Below are positions 33,851 through 45,971 of a DNA stretch of 64,000 nt, one piece after another. The position numbers and the translations under genes are program-made. This DNA comes from Enoplosus armatus (lineage: Eukaryota; Chordata; Actinopteri; Centrarchiformes; Enoplosidae). Under the pieces are notes generated by a model. That model ran no database searches. It saw only the letters and a program-made list of their open reading frames with translations, and was not told the DNA's origin. How positions within the stretch are numbered: the stretch's first letter is position 1; each line of letters begins with the position of its first letter. The stretch lies in contig NC_092182.1 in the NCBI RefSeq assembly GCF_043641665.1, positions 20,521,241-20,585,240 of the forward strand. Reading direction: 5' to 3'.

Positions 33851-36054
33851 AAAAACACTTTGAAGTTAAAAGGAGTTTGCATATTACACTGTTGCAAACA
33901 TATAAATACAAGCAAGCAAAATTGTCTCGCTAGTGTCAAAATAACGGAATAAGATACAAGAGCTCCAAAAATATGTACATTTATACACATTCTCCAAAAG
34001 TGCATACATTTATTAAAGCAGATGGATATATAACTGTTATATGAATAAATGGCCTGAGTTGCCAAGTGAGCAAAGAAAGCCCAGGAAAGAAAAAAAAAAG
34101 GAAACAAGAGAAGAAATTATTACAAGTCCTGTTTCCATGGATATTTGGACTTGGCATAACTAGTAGCCATACTGGAAATTTTGGGTGTGTTTGCTTGTTT
34201 GACAGTTTTATTAACATCTTGGGTTACTTGTTCCTTCTTATGGAAATTCTGGGTCCTTCTGGTGCAGTGTGTTCAGTTACAGCTCCACAGAGTTTGCAGA
34301 GATGCCAAAAGACTCAAGTTTGAATTTAGGCCGCTGGCTACCAGTAGTGTGCTCACTCCTGTTATTTCCACATGTTTAATATATATTGAAAGACAAGCGA
34401 ACAAATACTCTGCATATACTGTACAACGACGACCAAAAACCATCAATCACAGCCTCAACTGATTAGATTCAACAAAAAATAGAATACTTATTGAGAACAG
34501 AGACTGCTTCCACTTCTGTAAGTGGGTTTGATACTGGGCTGAATATTGATTCCAGAGAAACTGCACAGTATCTTTTGTTTCCAGAGAATGCCAACTGGAC
34601 CAGAGATGGTCTGAACTAGATGATGGGTTCAAAGCCAAGCAAGTGAGAGACAGCAGCGAGGCCTCGGAGGCTCACCCTGTGAAACAAAACAATCCACTTC
34701 CTGTTCTGTGAAGCCTGGGAGGAGCTTTTGGCTGCAGTTCTGTTTGGACAGGCCTCAGCAGAGCCGGGACACGAAGAGGGCTGCCAGAGGCAAAACATGC
34801 AAGCACGCACGCAAGCTTACTCGCACATACAGGCACATGTACACAGTCGCCTCCTTTGCACTGCACAATGATAGCTCGTGCGTGGTGGCAGTGATATTGG
34901 GAGCAAATGAAGGAACATCTCGACACATTGGCAAAAGGAAATTATGCGTGAAAATGTCCCATATAGCCACAAACTGGGCCGAATACTGAGGCTACCTAAG
35001 ACTGATGCCCTCATTTTAGGCGCTAATGGACACTAATGACAGCAACAACTGAGGAGGATGTTTAGGTGGTTGCCAGTAAGAACAGATTTCACTACTGTTG
35101 TCATCAAGCCTGTATATCGTGTTCCAGCCAGCATTCATCCTCTCCACATCAAAACCTGATCTCACGCAGATTCAATCACAACATGGGCATCACTTATCTG
35201 CAGCCGGTATCAGCTGGCTGACTTTAGACCTCCGCACTGAATAAAAGCAAAGGTGTCACTGGAAGATTAACCGTCCTCATGAAAGCTGTGACAAAAGCAG
35301 GAATAGTTCAACATCATTCTGTCGGCTCTACATAACCATCACTCAGTTCAGGGTGCAGACATTTTCATTTGCCTGTCATTGGGACGCTACGCGACTCAAC
35401 TGAGATTTATTCAGTGGTGCAAAGATGCTAGATCATATTCATAAAGTCTTCAATCATTCTGAGGTTGACTGAGGACCAACTATGACTGTGAGACAGCAGG
35501 AACACTGTGTTACTTGCAGGTTAAACATCAAAGAGACATAGTGTAAACAAACATAGCAAAATAATACTGAACTGACTGAACTTTAGCTAACTCATCTTTT
35601 CAAACGAGGTTGTATTTATTGTAATAAAATATTAAACTTGATCTCTTATGGCTGCACTAAGTTATAACAAGCTGGAGAACAGATATGCAGCCTGATAGAG
35701 ATATGAGATATTTATATTAGTGATCTATTAGCATTCTTCCTCCCAATCTTCTGGCAGTAGACAATGGAGGGGTCTCCAGCAAAAAAAAACTCAGGGGCGT
35801 CCAGTAAAAAAGCTGAACTTGCAACGCTACGTTATCCCACAAGGTGCTACATTGGCCAATCACGTTCATGCAAGTGCACATTCCTGGTGGATCACGTTGA
35901 ACCCCGTATTTCTACTATTAATCTCACAATCATGGCAAGCAAGCAAGGATTAGAGAAAAATATTTTTAAAAAGTAATCATAACCTCTAACCATCTTATCT
36001 CTTTATTCTTCTCACATTTTAGGCTCCTGACCCACAGCCTGTAAACCAGTGTTC

Positions 36055-36150
36055 TAAAATTAAAAGGAATGGTTCAACATTTTGGGAAACACTCGTATTA
36101 CCTTTCTTGCCGAGAGTTAGATAAGAAGAGAGTATCAAGTGCTAAAAATG
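36055..36150 (+). repeat. 'GGGAAATACACTTATT' dispersed repeat, copy 2 (5' part)
   Basis: AAAAGGAATGGTTCAACATT, TTTGGGAAACACTCG and TTGCCGAGAGTTAGAT are the family's 5' end; the remainder is missing. Confidence 0.6.
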
Positions 36151-36174
36151 AAAGCGTCTGTGAAGTCAGCTAGT

Positions 36175-36484
36175 GTTGAAACAATTTCACGGTTAATCAG
36201 CGACCAGAAAATCAAGAATTCATGACTCGTTTAAGTCATTTATCAAGAAAACTTGCCAAACATTTGCTGGTTCCAGCTTCTCAATTAGAAGGATTTGCTG
36301 TTTTCCTCTTATATCATTTCATACTTCAGGGTTTTGACGAAGTAAATTTAAGACGTCAACTTGTGACTAAGGAAACTGCAATGGACATTTTTTTCACTAT
36401 TTTTGAGTGTTTTATCGACTAAAAGATTAAATGAAAAACAACAGATTAATTCATAATGAAAATAATAGCAAATAACAGCTGCAG
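36175..36484 (+). repeat. ATTAATCG-family repeat, copy 3
   Basis: About 310 bp with the family phrases CTGGTTCCAGCTTCTCAAT, GGATTTGCTGTTTTCCTC and AACAGCTGCAG at the end. It starts about 25 bp after the preceding repeat fragment. Confidence 0.65.
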
Positions 36485-38097
36485 AAATAAATGAAGACGT
36501 CGCAGTAGTTAGTGTAAGTTCACTGTGCCGCTCAGCAATGAAGGAGACAAAGTGTGAAGTGAACGCTCTCAGACACTGAAAAGCACAAATAAAACTTGAT
36601 CCAAACACAACAGGAGGAGCCATTAAAAGGCTCAGGAAAGCAAAGCACCATTACTTCCTACAACTATTTGAGCAATGCCCCGGGTTAATGAACACACCAC
36701 CTCTCTCTTTCTCTAAGGAGGTTTCCTGAGGCTTAGGGGCCAACAGGAGTTATGCAACAAGCTGAGCAGAGTTAGCACAGAGCAGAGCGTGACCTGGACC
36801 AATGAGGTACAGCTGCCGTGCAATCCTCATACGAGTTTAAAAAACAAACAACAATGCTGAACATAGACAAACATCCAAACAATAAAAGGGGCCTGTTGTT
36901 TCTGAGATGATGAGGACTTTTTTGTTCTGAGGTCCCGCAAACAAGTAAATAAATCGCAGGAAATGAGTCCGAGTATGTTTGTTTTGCTCGTTTAACAGGC
37001 TTCCCGGGGCTGCACCTCTGTCTCTGAGAAACTACATCAGACTCAGAAAGCCGGGGGTAACAGATCAGCTGATATCAACCTTAAAAATTATTTCCTGGGT
37101 TTTTAGTGTTGCCATTACATAGGAGTTGTCAAGGAGCTCAGACAAACTCTGGGTGTAGATAAAGGCTTCATAACTAACAGAGCAATAAAACCAAGGCTGG
37201 ATTGTAACAGTTTGACAGATAAACATCCACCCAGAGATTACAAGTCTAGACCAAATCTCTGTGGAACGACGCAAAACTTATTTTACAACAGAATAAAAAA
37301 AAAACTTTTAATGTACTTCAGGGACATGCCTTTTACAGGAATGCCTTCCAGCATCTTTGGCACACCAACTGCAATTCTAATAAGGAATTTGAGTTTTTGC
37401 AATTATCTTTCTCAAAGAGACACAAGCTAAAAGGCTGTGGTGACTTTTGCTAAACATAAAGAAACCTTTAGATCTGAAGGCATGCAAGAATTTGCCTCAC
37501 CTCTGCAAGTCTGTCTGTCTGTCTGAGAAATGGGCTAAAGTTCATTAACTGGCTGTGGCTGAGGTGGAGCAGACAGCCTGCGACACCGGCTGCCAACACT
37601 ACCTTCACCTGACGTAAAAACACCTTATCGGACTACATCTGACAGGCAACAGAAATCAGATCACATGGAGGAACAGATGTTGGGTGACTATGCAAAAACT
37701 AATCTTACGAGAAAGCTTCAGGCTGTTTCAGATGAAGCATTTGTAGGTACAATGTAGAGATTCCTGAGTATAAGCTGTGGACTCAAGTGCATGAAATTGA
37801 AATGTGAGTGCTGAGCTCTCTAACACAACAGCAGAAATACACACAGCAGATCAGGTCTGCCTCTCACATTCTTTGGGCGTATGTTACAAACATATCCTTA
37901 GTCTCTCATGAGTCATGACTTTACTGGTACACCCAAGGAAATGATCAAATGTCCCAACAGTCAGCCAGCCCATGAAATAAAACCAGGTATGACATCTCCC
38001 TTAAGGCCTCGGACAATGACCAATTTATCCATGCAAAGAAAAAAAACTACATCAAAATGTTATATTTTTAAACTGAACTTAAGAGGTTTTGTTTTTG

Positions 38098-38540
38098 TTG
38101 TTGGACATTGTGGGAAATACACTTATTTAGATGAGAAGAATGATACCACTCTTGTATATATGTCCGCTAAATACAAGGCTACAGCCAGCAGCCGGTTAGC
38201 TTAGCTTAGCATAAAGAAGTCTCAGCTGGCTTCCTGGCAACCTCAGATAACAACAAGACTCCAGGAAGTCACCGCTTCCGTCCAAGAAACAGTCAAGAAA
38301 AAAACCTCCATGGACTTTTGTTGCAGTACCGGGAGTGGCCACTGGTACAAATTGGTAGCAAGGTGGAGTGACTCTTAATACATTCATGATAACCTGCCAT
38401 AAAACTGCAACTTGTTGTTTTTACACTTCAGGCTTGAACAGATTGAACAAACAAGATGTAACGTGTTAATTATTGCACAGGTGCTGTTAGGTGGATTGTG
38501 TTACCTTTGGACAGAGCCAGGCTTACAGCCTAATTACCGC
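38098..38540. repeat. 'GGGAAATACACTTATT' dispersed repeat, copy 3 (long)
   Basis: Contains TTGTGGGAAATACACTTATT, GATACCACTCTTGTATAT, CTACAGCCAGCAGCCGGTT and the GCTTAGCTTAGCATAAAG motif, and ends with an oppositely oriented block (AGGTGCTGTTAGGTGGATT, GTTACCTTTGGACAGAGCC). It is the longest copy of this family in the window. Confidence 0.65.
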
Positions 38541-38599
38541 CTTGGCTGGCTATTTTCAAATTAATGACCCGCAGCCTGGTCACATTCATGGCTTCCTTC

Positions 38600-38740
38600 A
38601 AGCAGCCATGAATTTATGAAATACACAAAAGGAAGACACTCACAGATAATCCGGCTCTTACAGCCTAATTGTGATACCCTAAGGTGTAATTTCCCCCTGG
38701 GGATCAATAAAGTATTTCTGATTCTGATTCTGATTCTATT
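38600..38740 (+). repeat. LINE-like 3' tail
   Basis: TTTCCCCCTGGGGATCAATA, then AAGTATTTCTGATTC and repeated GATTCT units. This is the typical end of a truncated teleost LINE: a conserved 3' tail closing in a short tandem repeat. Only the tail remains. Confidence 0.55.
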
Positions 38741-38967
38741 GAGAGGAAGTAGGGCAAGACGAGAGAGTCAAGTTGGCTAGTGGCAGCCTGAGCGTGATGA
38801 CCAAACTCAAAGACAGTGGCAGAGGATACACGGCATGGCTTTGAGAGAACCGACACCTCATGACTCTCTTCTGCTCAATAACTCAGGTCATAAGCAGACA
38901 AACGGGGCTGACTGGCTGGTCGAGAGGACTCCACCTGAATCACAAGTCCATACATTCTATACTCTGT

Positions 38968-39222
38968 TTTCATTTTCGATTTATCTGCAAATTATTTTCT
39001 TTGTTAATCCACTATTCATTTGGTCTATAATGTCAGAAAATAGTTCAAAATGACCGTCACAATTTCACAAGGACAAGGGGACACGTTCAAACTGCTTGTT
39101 TTGTCTCACCAGGCGTCCAAAAGCCAAAGATACTCAGTTTACTATCACAGGAGACTAAATTCAACAGGAACTTCTCACATCGCAGATTTTTAGTTGATCG
39201 ACTAATTGATTCAGCTCTAAAC
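38968..39222 (-). repeat. ATTAATCG-family repeat, copy 4
   Basis: Minus orientation: TAGAGCTGAATCAATTAGTC at 39222 through the TTTTCTGACATTATAG phrase to about 38968. Confidence 0.6.
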
Positions 39223-39231
39223 TACTGTATA

Positions 39232-39452
39232 CAAGTGAGATTAGTCAATTAGTTGAAAGACAGACAATTAATCAACAACAATTTGTTGACAACAACAATT
39301 ATCCATTGGACAAACCAAGCAATTTAAAGACATTGGTGCTCTAAGTAATTATGATGTCCATTTTTCACTATTTTCTGACATTTTATAGTCCAAACAATTA
39401 ATAGATTGATCTGAAAATAATCAACAGATTAATCGTTAGTTGCAGCTTTAAT
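39232..39452 (+). repeat. ATTAATCG-family repeat, copy 5
   Basis: Plus orientation with CACTATTTTCTGACATTTTA, AACAGATTAATCGTTAGTTG and a CAGCT end. It lies ten bases from copy 4, in inverted arrangement. Confidence 0.65.
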
Positions 39453-39574
39453 ATATAAGCAGCATTACATTTAGAAGACACTAATGCATCTAATAGTGCG
39501 TAGTTGAACTGGCTGATTAAATGTATTTTAAACATATTTTCAGCTTATAAAAATACCTTTTTGCAGAGTTTTCA

Positions 39575-39857
39575 GGGCTGCAACGGTACTCATTATTGAT
39601 TATTCAGTAGAATTGATTGTTTTGGTTGTTTAGTCAACAAAATGTAAATCACAATTTCCCAAATCTTGGAATTTGACATTTCAGATTTCCAACGACCAGT
39701 CCAAAACCCAAATATATTCAATGTATAATGATATAAAAGAGATGTAAAACAGCAAATATTCACATTTAAGAAGCTGGAACCAGGCTTTTTTCTCTCTATT
39801 ATTAAAACTAAAGTTTTCTGTCATTTCAACTAATTGATTAACTGACTGTTTCAGCAC
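39575..39857 (-). repeat. ATTAATCG-family repeat, copy 6
   Basis: Starts GGGCTGCAACGGTACTC at 39575 and shows GACCAGTCCAAAACCCAAAT and CATTTAAGAAGCTGGAACCA inside, the complement of family phrases. It is the third member of the 38.97-39.86 kb cluster. Confidence 0.6.
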
Positions 39858-40484
39858 ATGAATGCCACATGTATGATGATTTCCAACACATCTGAACATA
39901 TTTAGAAGGGTGATCACAATATCTAATCATTTTATGTGAATCTTACTATCATGATTCAGATCTTTCTTTTGACATTATCAAGACAACTCGCGCGTTTCCG
40001 CCAGAATAACTCACCCACGCTCTCAAATGTCCCCCTCCACATGTTTTGTTGTGTTTGGAAATCATTGTTGGCAGTTAAAACAACGCCCTCTAAGACACGG
40101 GAGTCTTAATAATGAGGAAATTAATTGTTCTCAGGAAAAGAAATGGCTCATTAGGAGATTTGCCATGCGGAGTTGCTTATTGAGGTCGCAGCAGTTGGAC
40201 AGACTGTTCATACCAACAGGATCCGATCTGCTTGCTTTGACTTTGAAACTAACAACAATGAAGCTATCAACAGTTGTAGAGAAACACGCCCTGGCAACTA
40301 CAAGATATACTTCATGTATACAGTCAGGGATTAAACTACTACCTGAACAGGAAAAAGGCGAATGTTAGTCTGAGGACAAGCCACCACCTTGTTCTCTCAC
40401 CCAAGTAAGTGAGCTATAATTAGACGGTCGACTTGTGTCAGATAACAATATTTAGTCAAACTACAGCCTCCGTTTCATAGTTAC

Positions 40485-40730
40485 CTGTCTCCAGCGAGAT
40501 GAGAGGTTTTTATAAATATTAATCCCCGCTTGCTCTGTCCTCTTGGTCGTGACACACACACACACACACACATAAACACACTCACTTCTTGCTGCAGTAT
40601 TCGCTAATTTTACAGAGAGGGTGCTGAGACACGGGGCAGGCGAGCAAAGATCCTCCCACCGCCATCAGCGACAAGCTAGGCTAAGCTAACAGGCAGGCAC
40701 TTCCGCTACGGACTTTCAGAATAAAATAGT
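40485..40730 (-). promoter_or_regulatory. rhoc: Candidate rhoc 5'UTR exon and promoter
   Basis: A minus-strand donor GAGACAG|GTAACT sits at 40484/40485, preceded by relatively GC-rich sequence (40580-40700) after long AT-rich stretches. Rho genes usually have a non-coding first exon far upstream of the ATG exon, so this is a plausible leader. A (CA)n run at 40554-40572 lies inside. There is no direct proof of transcription. Confidence 0.3.
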
Positions 40731-42389
40731 TAAACTCCAGCTTTTCTAGCCATCGTTCTCTTTTGTCTTTATATTTCTATGTTACTTTACTTTGTTTTGC
40801 GCCATGACCCACCTAGCCCACAAACAAACACACATGTACACCGTCACACAGGCACATACTCTGCTATGTTTGTTCAGTTCTGTTGACTTTATTTTATTTT
40901 GTTATTTTTCATTGTTTATATGAATAGGAAATAAATGTAAAAAAAAAAAAAGATAACAGCTATGAGCTATCTCCCAGGCACATGAACCAACTGTAACTGT
41001 AGCCTGTAACTGCAGTTAAAATCTATTATGGTCCTCTTCACACATGTGAGTAGTTAGTCTGGGAGGAAAACCAATCCCCTTGTTTTTAAAAGGTTGTGTA
41101 TTTTTCTGTACTTACAAACATTTAAATCATAAAAAAAAATTTAAATCAGAAATGACTCACAAAACCTTCAAGCAATGTTGCACTTCTGGCCACAGCCCCA
41201 TGACTGATGTTTTCCATCAGCCTTCAAAGGAATAATACACCTGCTATGACGTAATTGATATGAATTAATTGTAGATATTAAAATTATTATGATTAATTAT
41301 TTTGCTTTGTCCTCATATACTTTCACTATTCTTTTCCCTGAAGTGACGTTAAAGTGTACACTGTCATTTTGAAGGCTAATGCCTGTATTTCCGGTGTTGC
41401 TATGGTTACTTTTAACTAACTTGACGGAGCTGCTGCAGCCGCTGGAGTCACCCAGGTCCCTCCTCCCCTCCCCGGTCAAAGATGACATCATCTGTAGTAC
41501 AAGAAGACTCGTGCAACAGGAGGGATGGGTGTGGATCTCACAGTGTGGCCCTCTCAACAACAAAAAACAATCACTTCATATATGAACAGACAGGCTGCCA
41601 GGTGTTGAGACAAGAACAAATATTAATATTATAATAGATGATATCGTTTTTCTTGATTGATTGAATAATTAGCAGTGGTGGAAAGTAGCTTAATACATCT
41701 TCTCAAGCCCTGTAGTACAAAGTCAGTACAATTTAGAAGTTTTCGTGTTATACTTTTATAACTTTTATGCTTCTACTACACAGCTTTTCAGAGATACATG
41801 TAACCTACTTTTGGACTCTTTTATGTTCAGCTATAGTTCATTATTACTTTATACAGATTTTATTTACAAAACACTTGACCAGCTTATAAAATACCCACAC
41901 AGGGTTTGTCAATTACTGCTGCTGATTAGATTAGATCTGTTTCATAGGTCTGAATATTAATATTGATCTAAAACTGACTAATGTTTTCTTCTCATTCTCT
42001 GCTGTGTCAAAACATAAGTCCGGGGAAGAGAAAGTGAAAACAACTGTGTGGGTAAACCAGTTAAAATAAGCTCCACCTTGACAGCAACATTAAAATGCTG
42101 TTGTGTTATAACTGTTGTGTAATGTAATATTAGTGCAACGATAACAATAATCAACTAATGTAACAAAGTATAGTAATAACAACACCATGAAAGGTTTGAA
42201 AGTTAACACAAACATAATTTTGAAGTGATGACATGTTTCAGAAAATAAGGCTTTACTTCTGTTTGTGGTCTTAGAGACTCCACCTGTAAATCATGATTAA
42301 ATACATTTTATTTTCATTTTGCTCATTATACAGTACTTTTTACGCAGTACTACCCCTCCCAAATCCCAAAAGTCTATTTGGATTTTTGT
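40731..42389. other. Intergenic spacer with a repeat at 41672-41955
   Basis: AT-rich spacer between the candidate rhoc promoter and the Tc1 element. It holds a diverged copy of the GTGGTGGAAAGTA repeat and otherwise no exon that I can support. Confidence 0.6.
41672..41955 (+). repeat. 'GTGGTGGAAAGTAACTAAGTAC' dispersed repeat, copy 1
   Basis: Begins AGCAGTGGTGGAAAGTAGCT and continues with TTTATGCTTCTACTACAC, a diverged form of a very common teleost repeat. Further copies: 47650-47862 (minus), 60590-60660, 62150-62530 and a short piece at 63690-63735. Confidence 0.6.
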
Positions 42390-42391
42390 TA

Positions 42392-42608
42392 CAGTGCATC
42401 CGGAAAGTATTCACGGCGCTTCACTTTTTCCACATTTTGTTATGTTACACCCTTATTCCAAAATGGATTAAATTAATTTTTTTCCTCAAAATTCTACACA
42501 CAACACCCCATAATGACAATGTGAAAAAAGTTTTTTTGAAATTTTTGCAAATTTATTAAAAATAAAAAACTAAGAAATCACATGTACATAAGTATTCACA
42601 GCCTTTGC
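42392..42608 (+). repeat. Left terminal inverted repeat of the Tc1 element
   Basis: Pairs with 43811-44028. The outermost ~20 bp are identical in both; differences inside include CACGGCGCTT against CACAGCGCTT. Confidence 0.9.
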
Positions 42609-42790
42609 CATGAAGCTCAAAATTGAGCTCAGGTGCATCCTGTTTCCACTGATCATCCTTGAGATGTTTCTGCAGCTTAATTGGAGTCCACCTGTGGTAA
42701 ATTCAGTTGATTGGACATGATTTGGAAAGGCACACACCTGTCTATATAAGGTCCCACAGTTGACTGTGCATGTCAGAGCACAAACCAAGC

Positions 42791-43810
42791 ATGAAGTCAA
42801 AGGAATTGTCTGTAGACCTCCGAGACAGGATTGTCTCGAGGCACAAATCTGGGGAAGGTTACAGAAAAATTTCTGCTGCTTTGAAGGTCCCAATGAGCAC
42901 AGTGGCCTCCATCATCCGTAAGTGGAAGAAGTTCGGAACCACCAGGACTCTTCCTAGAGCTGGCCGGCCATCTAAACTGAGTAATCGGGGGAGAAGGGCC
43001 TTAGTCAGGGAGGTGACCAAGAACCCGATGGTCACTCTGTCAGAGCTCCAGAGTTCCTCTGTGGAGAGAGGAGAACCTTCCAGAAGGACAACCATCTCTG
43101 CAGCAATCCACCAATCAGGCCTGTATGGTAGAGTGGCCAGACGGAAGCCACTCCTTAGTAAAAGGCACATAGCAGCCTGCCTGGAGTTTGCCAAAAGGCA
43201 CCTGAAGGACTCTCAGACCATGAGAAACAAAATTCTCTGGTCTGATGAGACAAAGATTGAACTCTTTGGTGTGAATGCCAGGCGTCACGTTTGGAGGAAA
43301 CCAGGCACCGCTCATCACCAGGCCAATACCATCCCTACAGTGAAGCATGGTGGTGGCAGCATCATGCTGTGGGGATGTTTTTCAGCGGCAGGAACTGGGA
43401 GACTAGTCAGGATAGAGGGAAAGATGAATGCAGCAAAGTACAGAGACATCCTGGATGAAAACCTGCTCCAGAGCGCTCTTGACCTCAGACTGGGGCGACG
43501 GTTTATCTTTCAGCAGGACAACGACCCTAAGCACACAGCCAAGATATCAAAGGAGTGGCTTCAGGACAACTCTGTGAATGTCCTTGAGTGGCCCAGCCAG
43601 AGCCCAGACTTGAATCCGATTGAACATCTCTGGAGAGATCTGAAAATGGCTGTGCACCGACGCTTCCCATCCAACCTGATGGAGCTTGAGAGGTGCTGCA
43701 AAGAGGAATGGGTGAAACTGCCCAAAGATAGGTGTGCCAAGCTTGTGGCATCATATTCAAAAAGACTTGAGGCTGTAATTGCTGCCAAAGGTGCATCAAC
43801 AAAGTATTGA
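42791..43810 (+). CDS. Tc1-family transposase, intact DD34E
   Basis: Cut-and-paste transposase acting in the nucleus on the element's own ends. The frame opens at an ATG at 42770 (346 aa); I prefer the in-frame ATG at 42791 (339 aa), because Tc1 proteins usually start MK(S/T)KELS. Numbered from the upstream ATG: paired-like helix-turn-helix about 10-60 (DLRDRIVSRHKSGEGYRKIS), GRPSKLSNRGRR linker ~66-77, second HTH to ~125, then the catalytic core with D159 (WSDETK), D250 (FQQDNDPKH) and E285 (LNPIEHLW). The D250-E285 spacing gives DD34E. The Gly-rich KHGGGSIMLWGC box is present. There is no frameshift or stop, unlike most teleost Tc1 copies. Activity is an inference only. Confidence 0.95.
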   Translation: MKSKELSVDLRDRIVSRHKSGEGYRKISAALKVPMSTVASIIRKWKKFGTTRTLPRAGRPSKLSNRGRRALVREVTKNPMVTLSELQSSSVERGEPSRRTTISAAIHQSGLYGRVARRKPLLSKRHIAACLEFAKRHLKDSQTMRNKILWSDETKIELFGVNARRHVWRKPGTAHHQANTIPTVKHGGGSIMLWGCFSAAGTGRLVRIEGKMNAAKYRDILDENLLQSALDLRLGRRFIFQQDNDPKHTAKISKEWLQDNSVNVLEWPSQSPDLNPIEHLWRDLKMAVHRRFPSNLMELERCCKEEWVKLPKDRCAKLVASYSKRLEAVIAAKGASTKY

Positions 43811-44028
43811 GCAAAGGCTGTGAATACTTATGTACATGTGATTTCTCAGGTTTTTTATTTTTAATAAATTTGCAAAAATCTCAAATAAACTTTTTACACG
43901 TTGTCATTATGGGGTGTTGTGTGTAGAATTTTGAGGAAAAAAATGAATTTAATCCATTTTGGTATAAGGCTGCAACATAACAAAATGTGGAAAAAGTGAA
44001 GCGCTGTGAATACTTTCCGGATGCACTG
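43811..44028 (-). repeat. Right terminal inverted repeat of the Tc1 element
   Basis: Inverted copy of 42392-42608, starting immediately after the transposase TGA (43808-43810) and ending at the TA duplication. Confidence 0.9.
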
Positions 44029-44690
44029 TATTGGAGTTTTATAACAGTTTGTTAGTATGGGGTCTAATAGACCCTAAACATCCTAACATCCGACTATGTA
44101 GAAAAATATACTGTATATTTCTTTGCCTTTCCATCAAACGTGAAAGCCAGTTTGTGGCAAAGTGAAGGGTTACCACTTAAATATGTATCTACACATTAGG
44201 TTTTAATAAGGTCAGAGAAAAAAAACATTATTTATTGTTAATTAAGTAAGAATTGGGGTGTGTAACAACCAATGTCAACAAAACCAACAACAGTTAATTC
44301 TCAAATAATTAATATTGAGGCTTTGTGCTCATGTCACTAAACAAAAGTTCATACATATTTTGGAAACTTGAAATTCACTATCTGGGAAAACATTTCTGTC
44401 TCAGAAATTCTGCTCAGGGAAAGTAAGTATGTCTTTAGATAACTTCAGTTGCAACTCATAATGTTCATGATGTTGATGCCTGGAGTCAGTATAGGGTAAA
44501 GTGGATATTTAGGAACTAAACTCTCCTTTTAGTCAAACTGTGTAAATATTAGTGACATGCTCTCTGAACTATTCTGACTCATTCGTTGGCCACGTCAAAG
44601 GTTAATTTCCTTCTGAGAAATAGACGGGACTGAGAGTCAGTGACACAAGAGTGTAAATAAACAAGTTCAAAGCAAATGGGAAAAATCTGA

Positions 44691-45971
44691 TTTATTTCTA
44701 AACTGGTACACATTATCCCTCTACCTCACATTTTGGTAGCTCACATTCTAGGATACTCTCTAAACAAACAGTAATGGATAGAAACATAAAAATAAAACTT
44801 CTGATACTGCTTACAACCAAAGTTGTCTCGAAAAATATACGGAAATATCTAAATAAACAACATGAAATAACAAAAATGGTACAAAAGAGGTATACGGTAC
44901 ATTTAAGGGCACACAATGTTATTTGCCACTTCTTCTACAAGGTTCAAATTTAGTGCATCTGAAGAAAAAAACTCTCGAGTCCCTTTCATCTCTTAATAAG
45001 GCATATGTGTGAAGTTTATCACATCTTACTATACCGAGACATTTACTTTCAAGTTACTTTCTCCTCTGAGGGGTAAAACGATGAAAACAAGCAGTTAAAT
45101 TAAAGAAGTGATCCTGTTCCTTCATGTTTTTTTTTTTTTTGTTTTTACTGAACACACGTACAACCCTCTGTTCTCTTTATTGTAATGACAAAAATAAAAC
45201 AAATCATCTTTGAGCACATTCAATAGAAATGTATCACAAATCAACAAGCTACCACAGAGCGTGTGCAACAGTGCCTAAGGTGTCGTCATTCATTCGTCAT
45301 TAACAAAGGAAGTACAGCGATACAAACTCAACTGATTCTGTCTGAAAAAGGTCCATTCCTCGGTTTTTACATGCTTCTTTACTGTACAGACATGAACCTA
45401 ATGATTTTTTGTTTTGTTTTATTGTTTATCTTTGATGATTTATTTATTTAATTATTTTTTTTTACAGATTTCCATCCTTATGCCATAACAGCATCTCTTT
45501 GGTTTCCTCACATTCTCTACTGAAATCCCCTTTACAATATATGACTGTGAAAATTGTGAGGCTTGTCCTTCTTTTTTTGTTTCTTTTTGTAAAAGGGAGT
45601 CACATTCAGGGCATGACATGAAAATGAACAGTCCATTCAAAGGATTGAGTAGCACTTCAGCCTTGAAGATTAACAGGAAACAAAAATACTACAAGGGTTT
45701 AATTCTCACTGGCAACCGTCACAAACAGCTGGGAGAAAGAGTGTGACTTCTCTTATAATGTCACTGGAAATCTTTTGTTACATGACTGGGTTGAAGTGAA
45801 GCGGCTGGGACTGGGTCCAGTCTAGTGGGTTGATGAAGGTCCCGGGTCTTCCCTATGACAAAGGTGCTTTCTCTCTCCTCCCCCATTGATTCAGGGCTTA
45901 CGGAGCTTGGAGGGACCGTGGGAAGGACCCTAAAGAGTCAGCCCTGTCATAGCGGTCGCTGCAACACCTTG
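44691..45971 (-). other. ppm1j: ppm1j 3'UTR with two candidate poly(A) signals
   Basis: After the phosphatase stop at 45974-45972, minus-strand AATAAA hexamers are complementary to 45176-45181 and 44691-44696, giving 3'UTRs of about 0.8 or 1.3 kb. The T-rich patch at 45425-45465 is low complexity. No other exon was seen. The stretch 44031-44690 between here and the Tc1 end holds nothing recognisable. Confidence 0.5.

Larger units (their letters stand above)
42392..44028 (+). mobile_element. Complete Tc1/mariner transposon, 1637 bp
   Basis: Both ends read CAGTGCATCCGGAAAGTATT in inverted orientation and are flanked by TA at 42390-42391 and 44029-44030, the standard Tc1 target duplication. The terminal inverted repeats are about 217 bp long (42392-42608 and 43811-44028) and match almost throughout, with scattered substitutions. 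Between them is one uninterrupted transposase frame. The right TIR begins directly after the stop codon. Length, TIRs, TA site and ORF are all as in an autonomous member. Confidence 0.97.

Noticed and set aside
42770..42790. Upstream ATG as transposase start
   Set aside because: Possible, but Tc1 transposases typically begin MK(S/T)KELS, which is the ATG at 42791; the extra seven codons are not needed.
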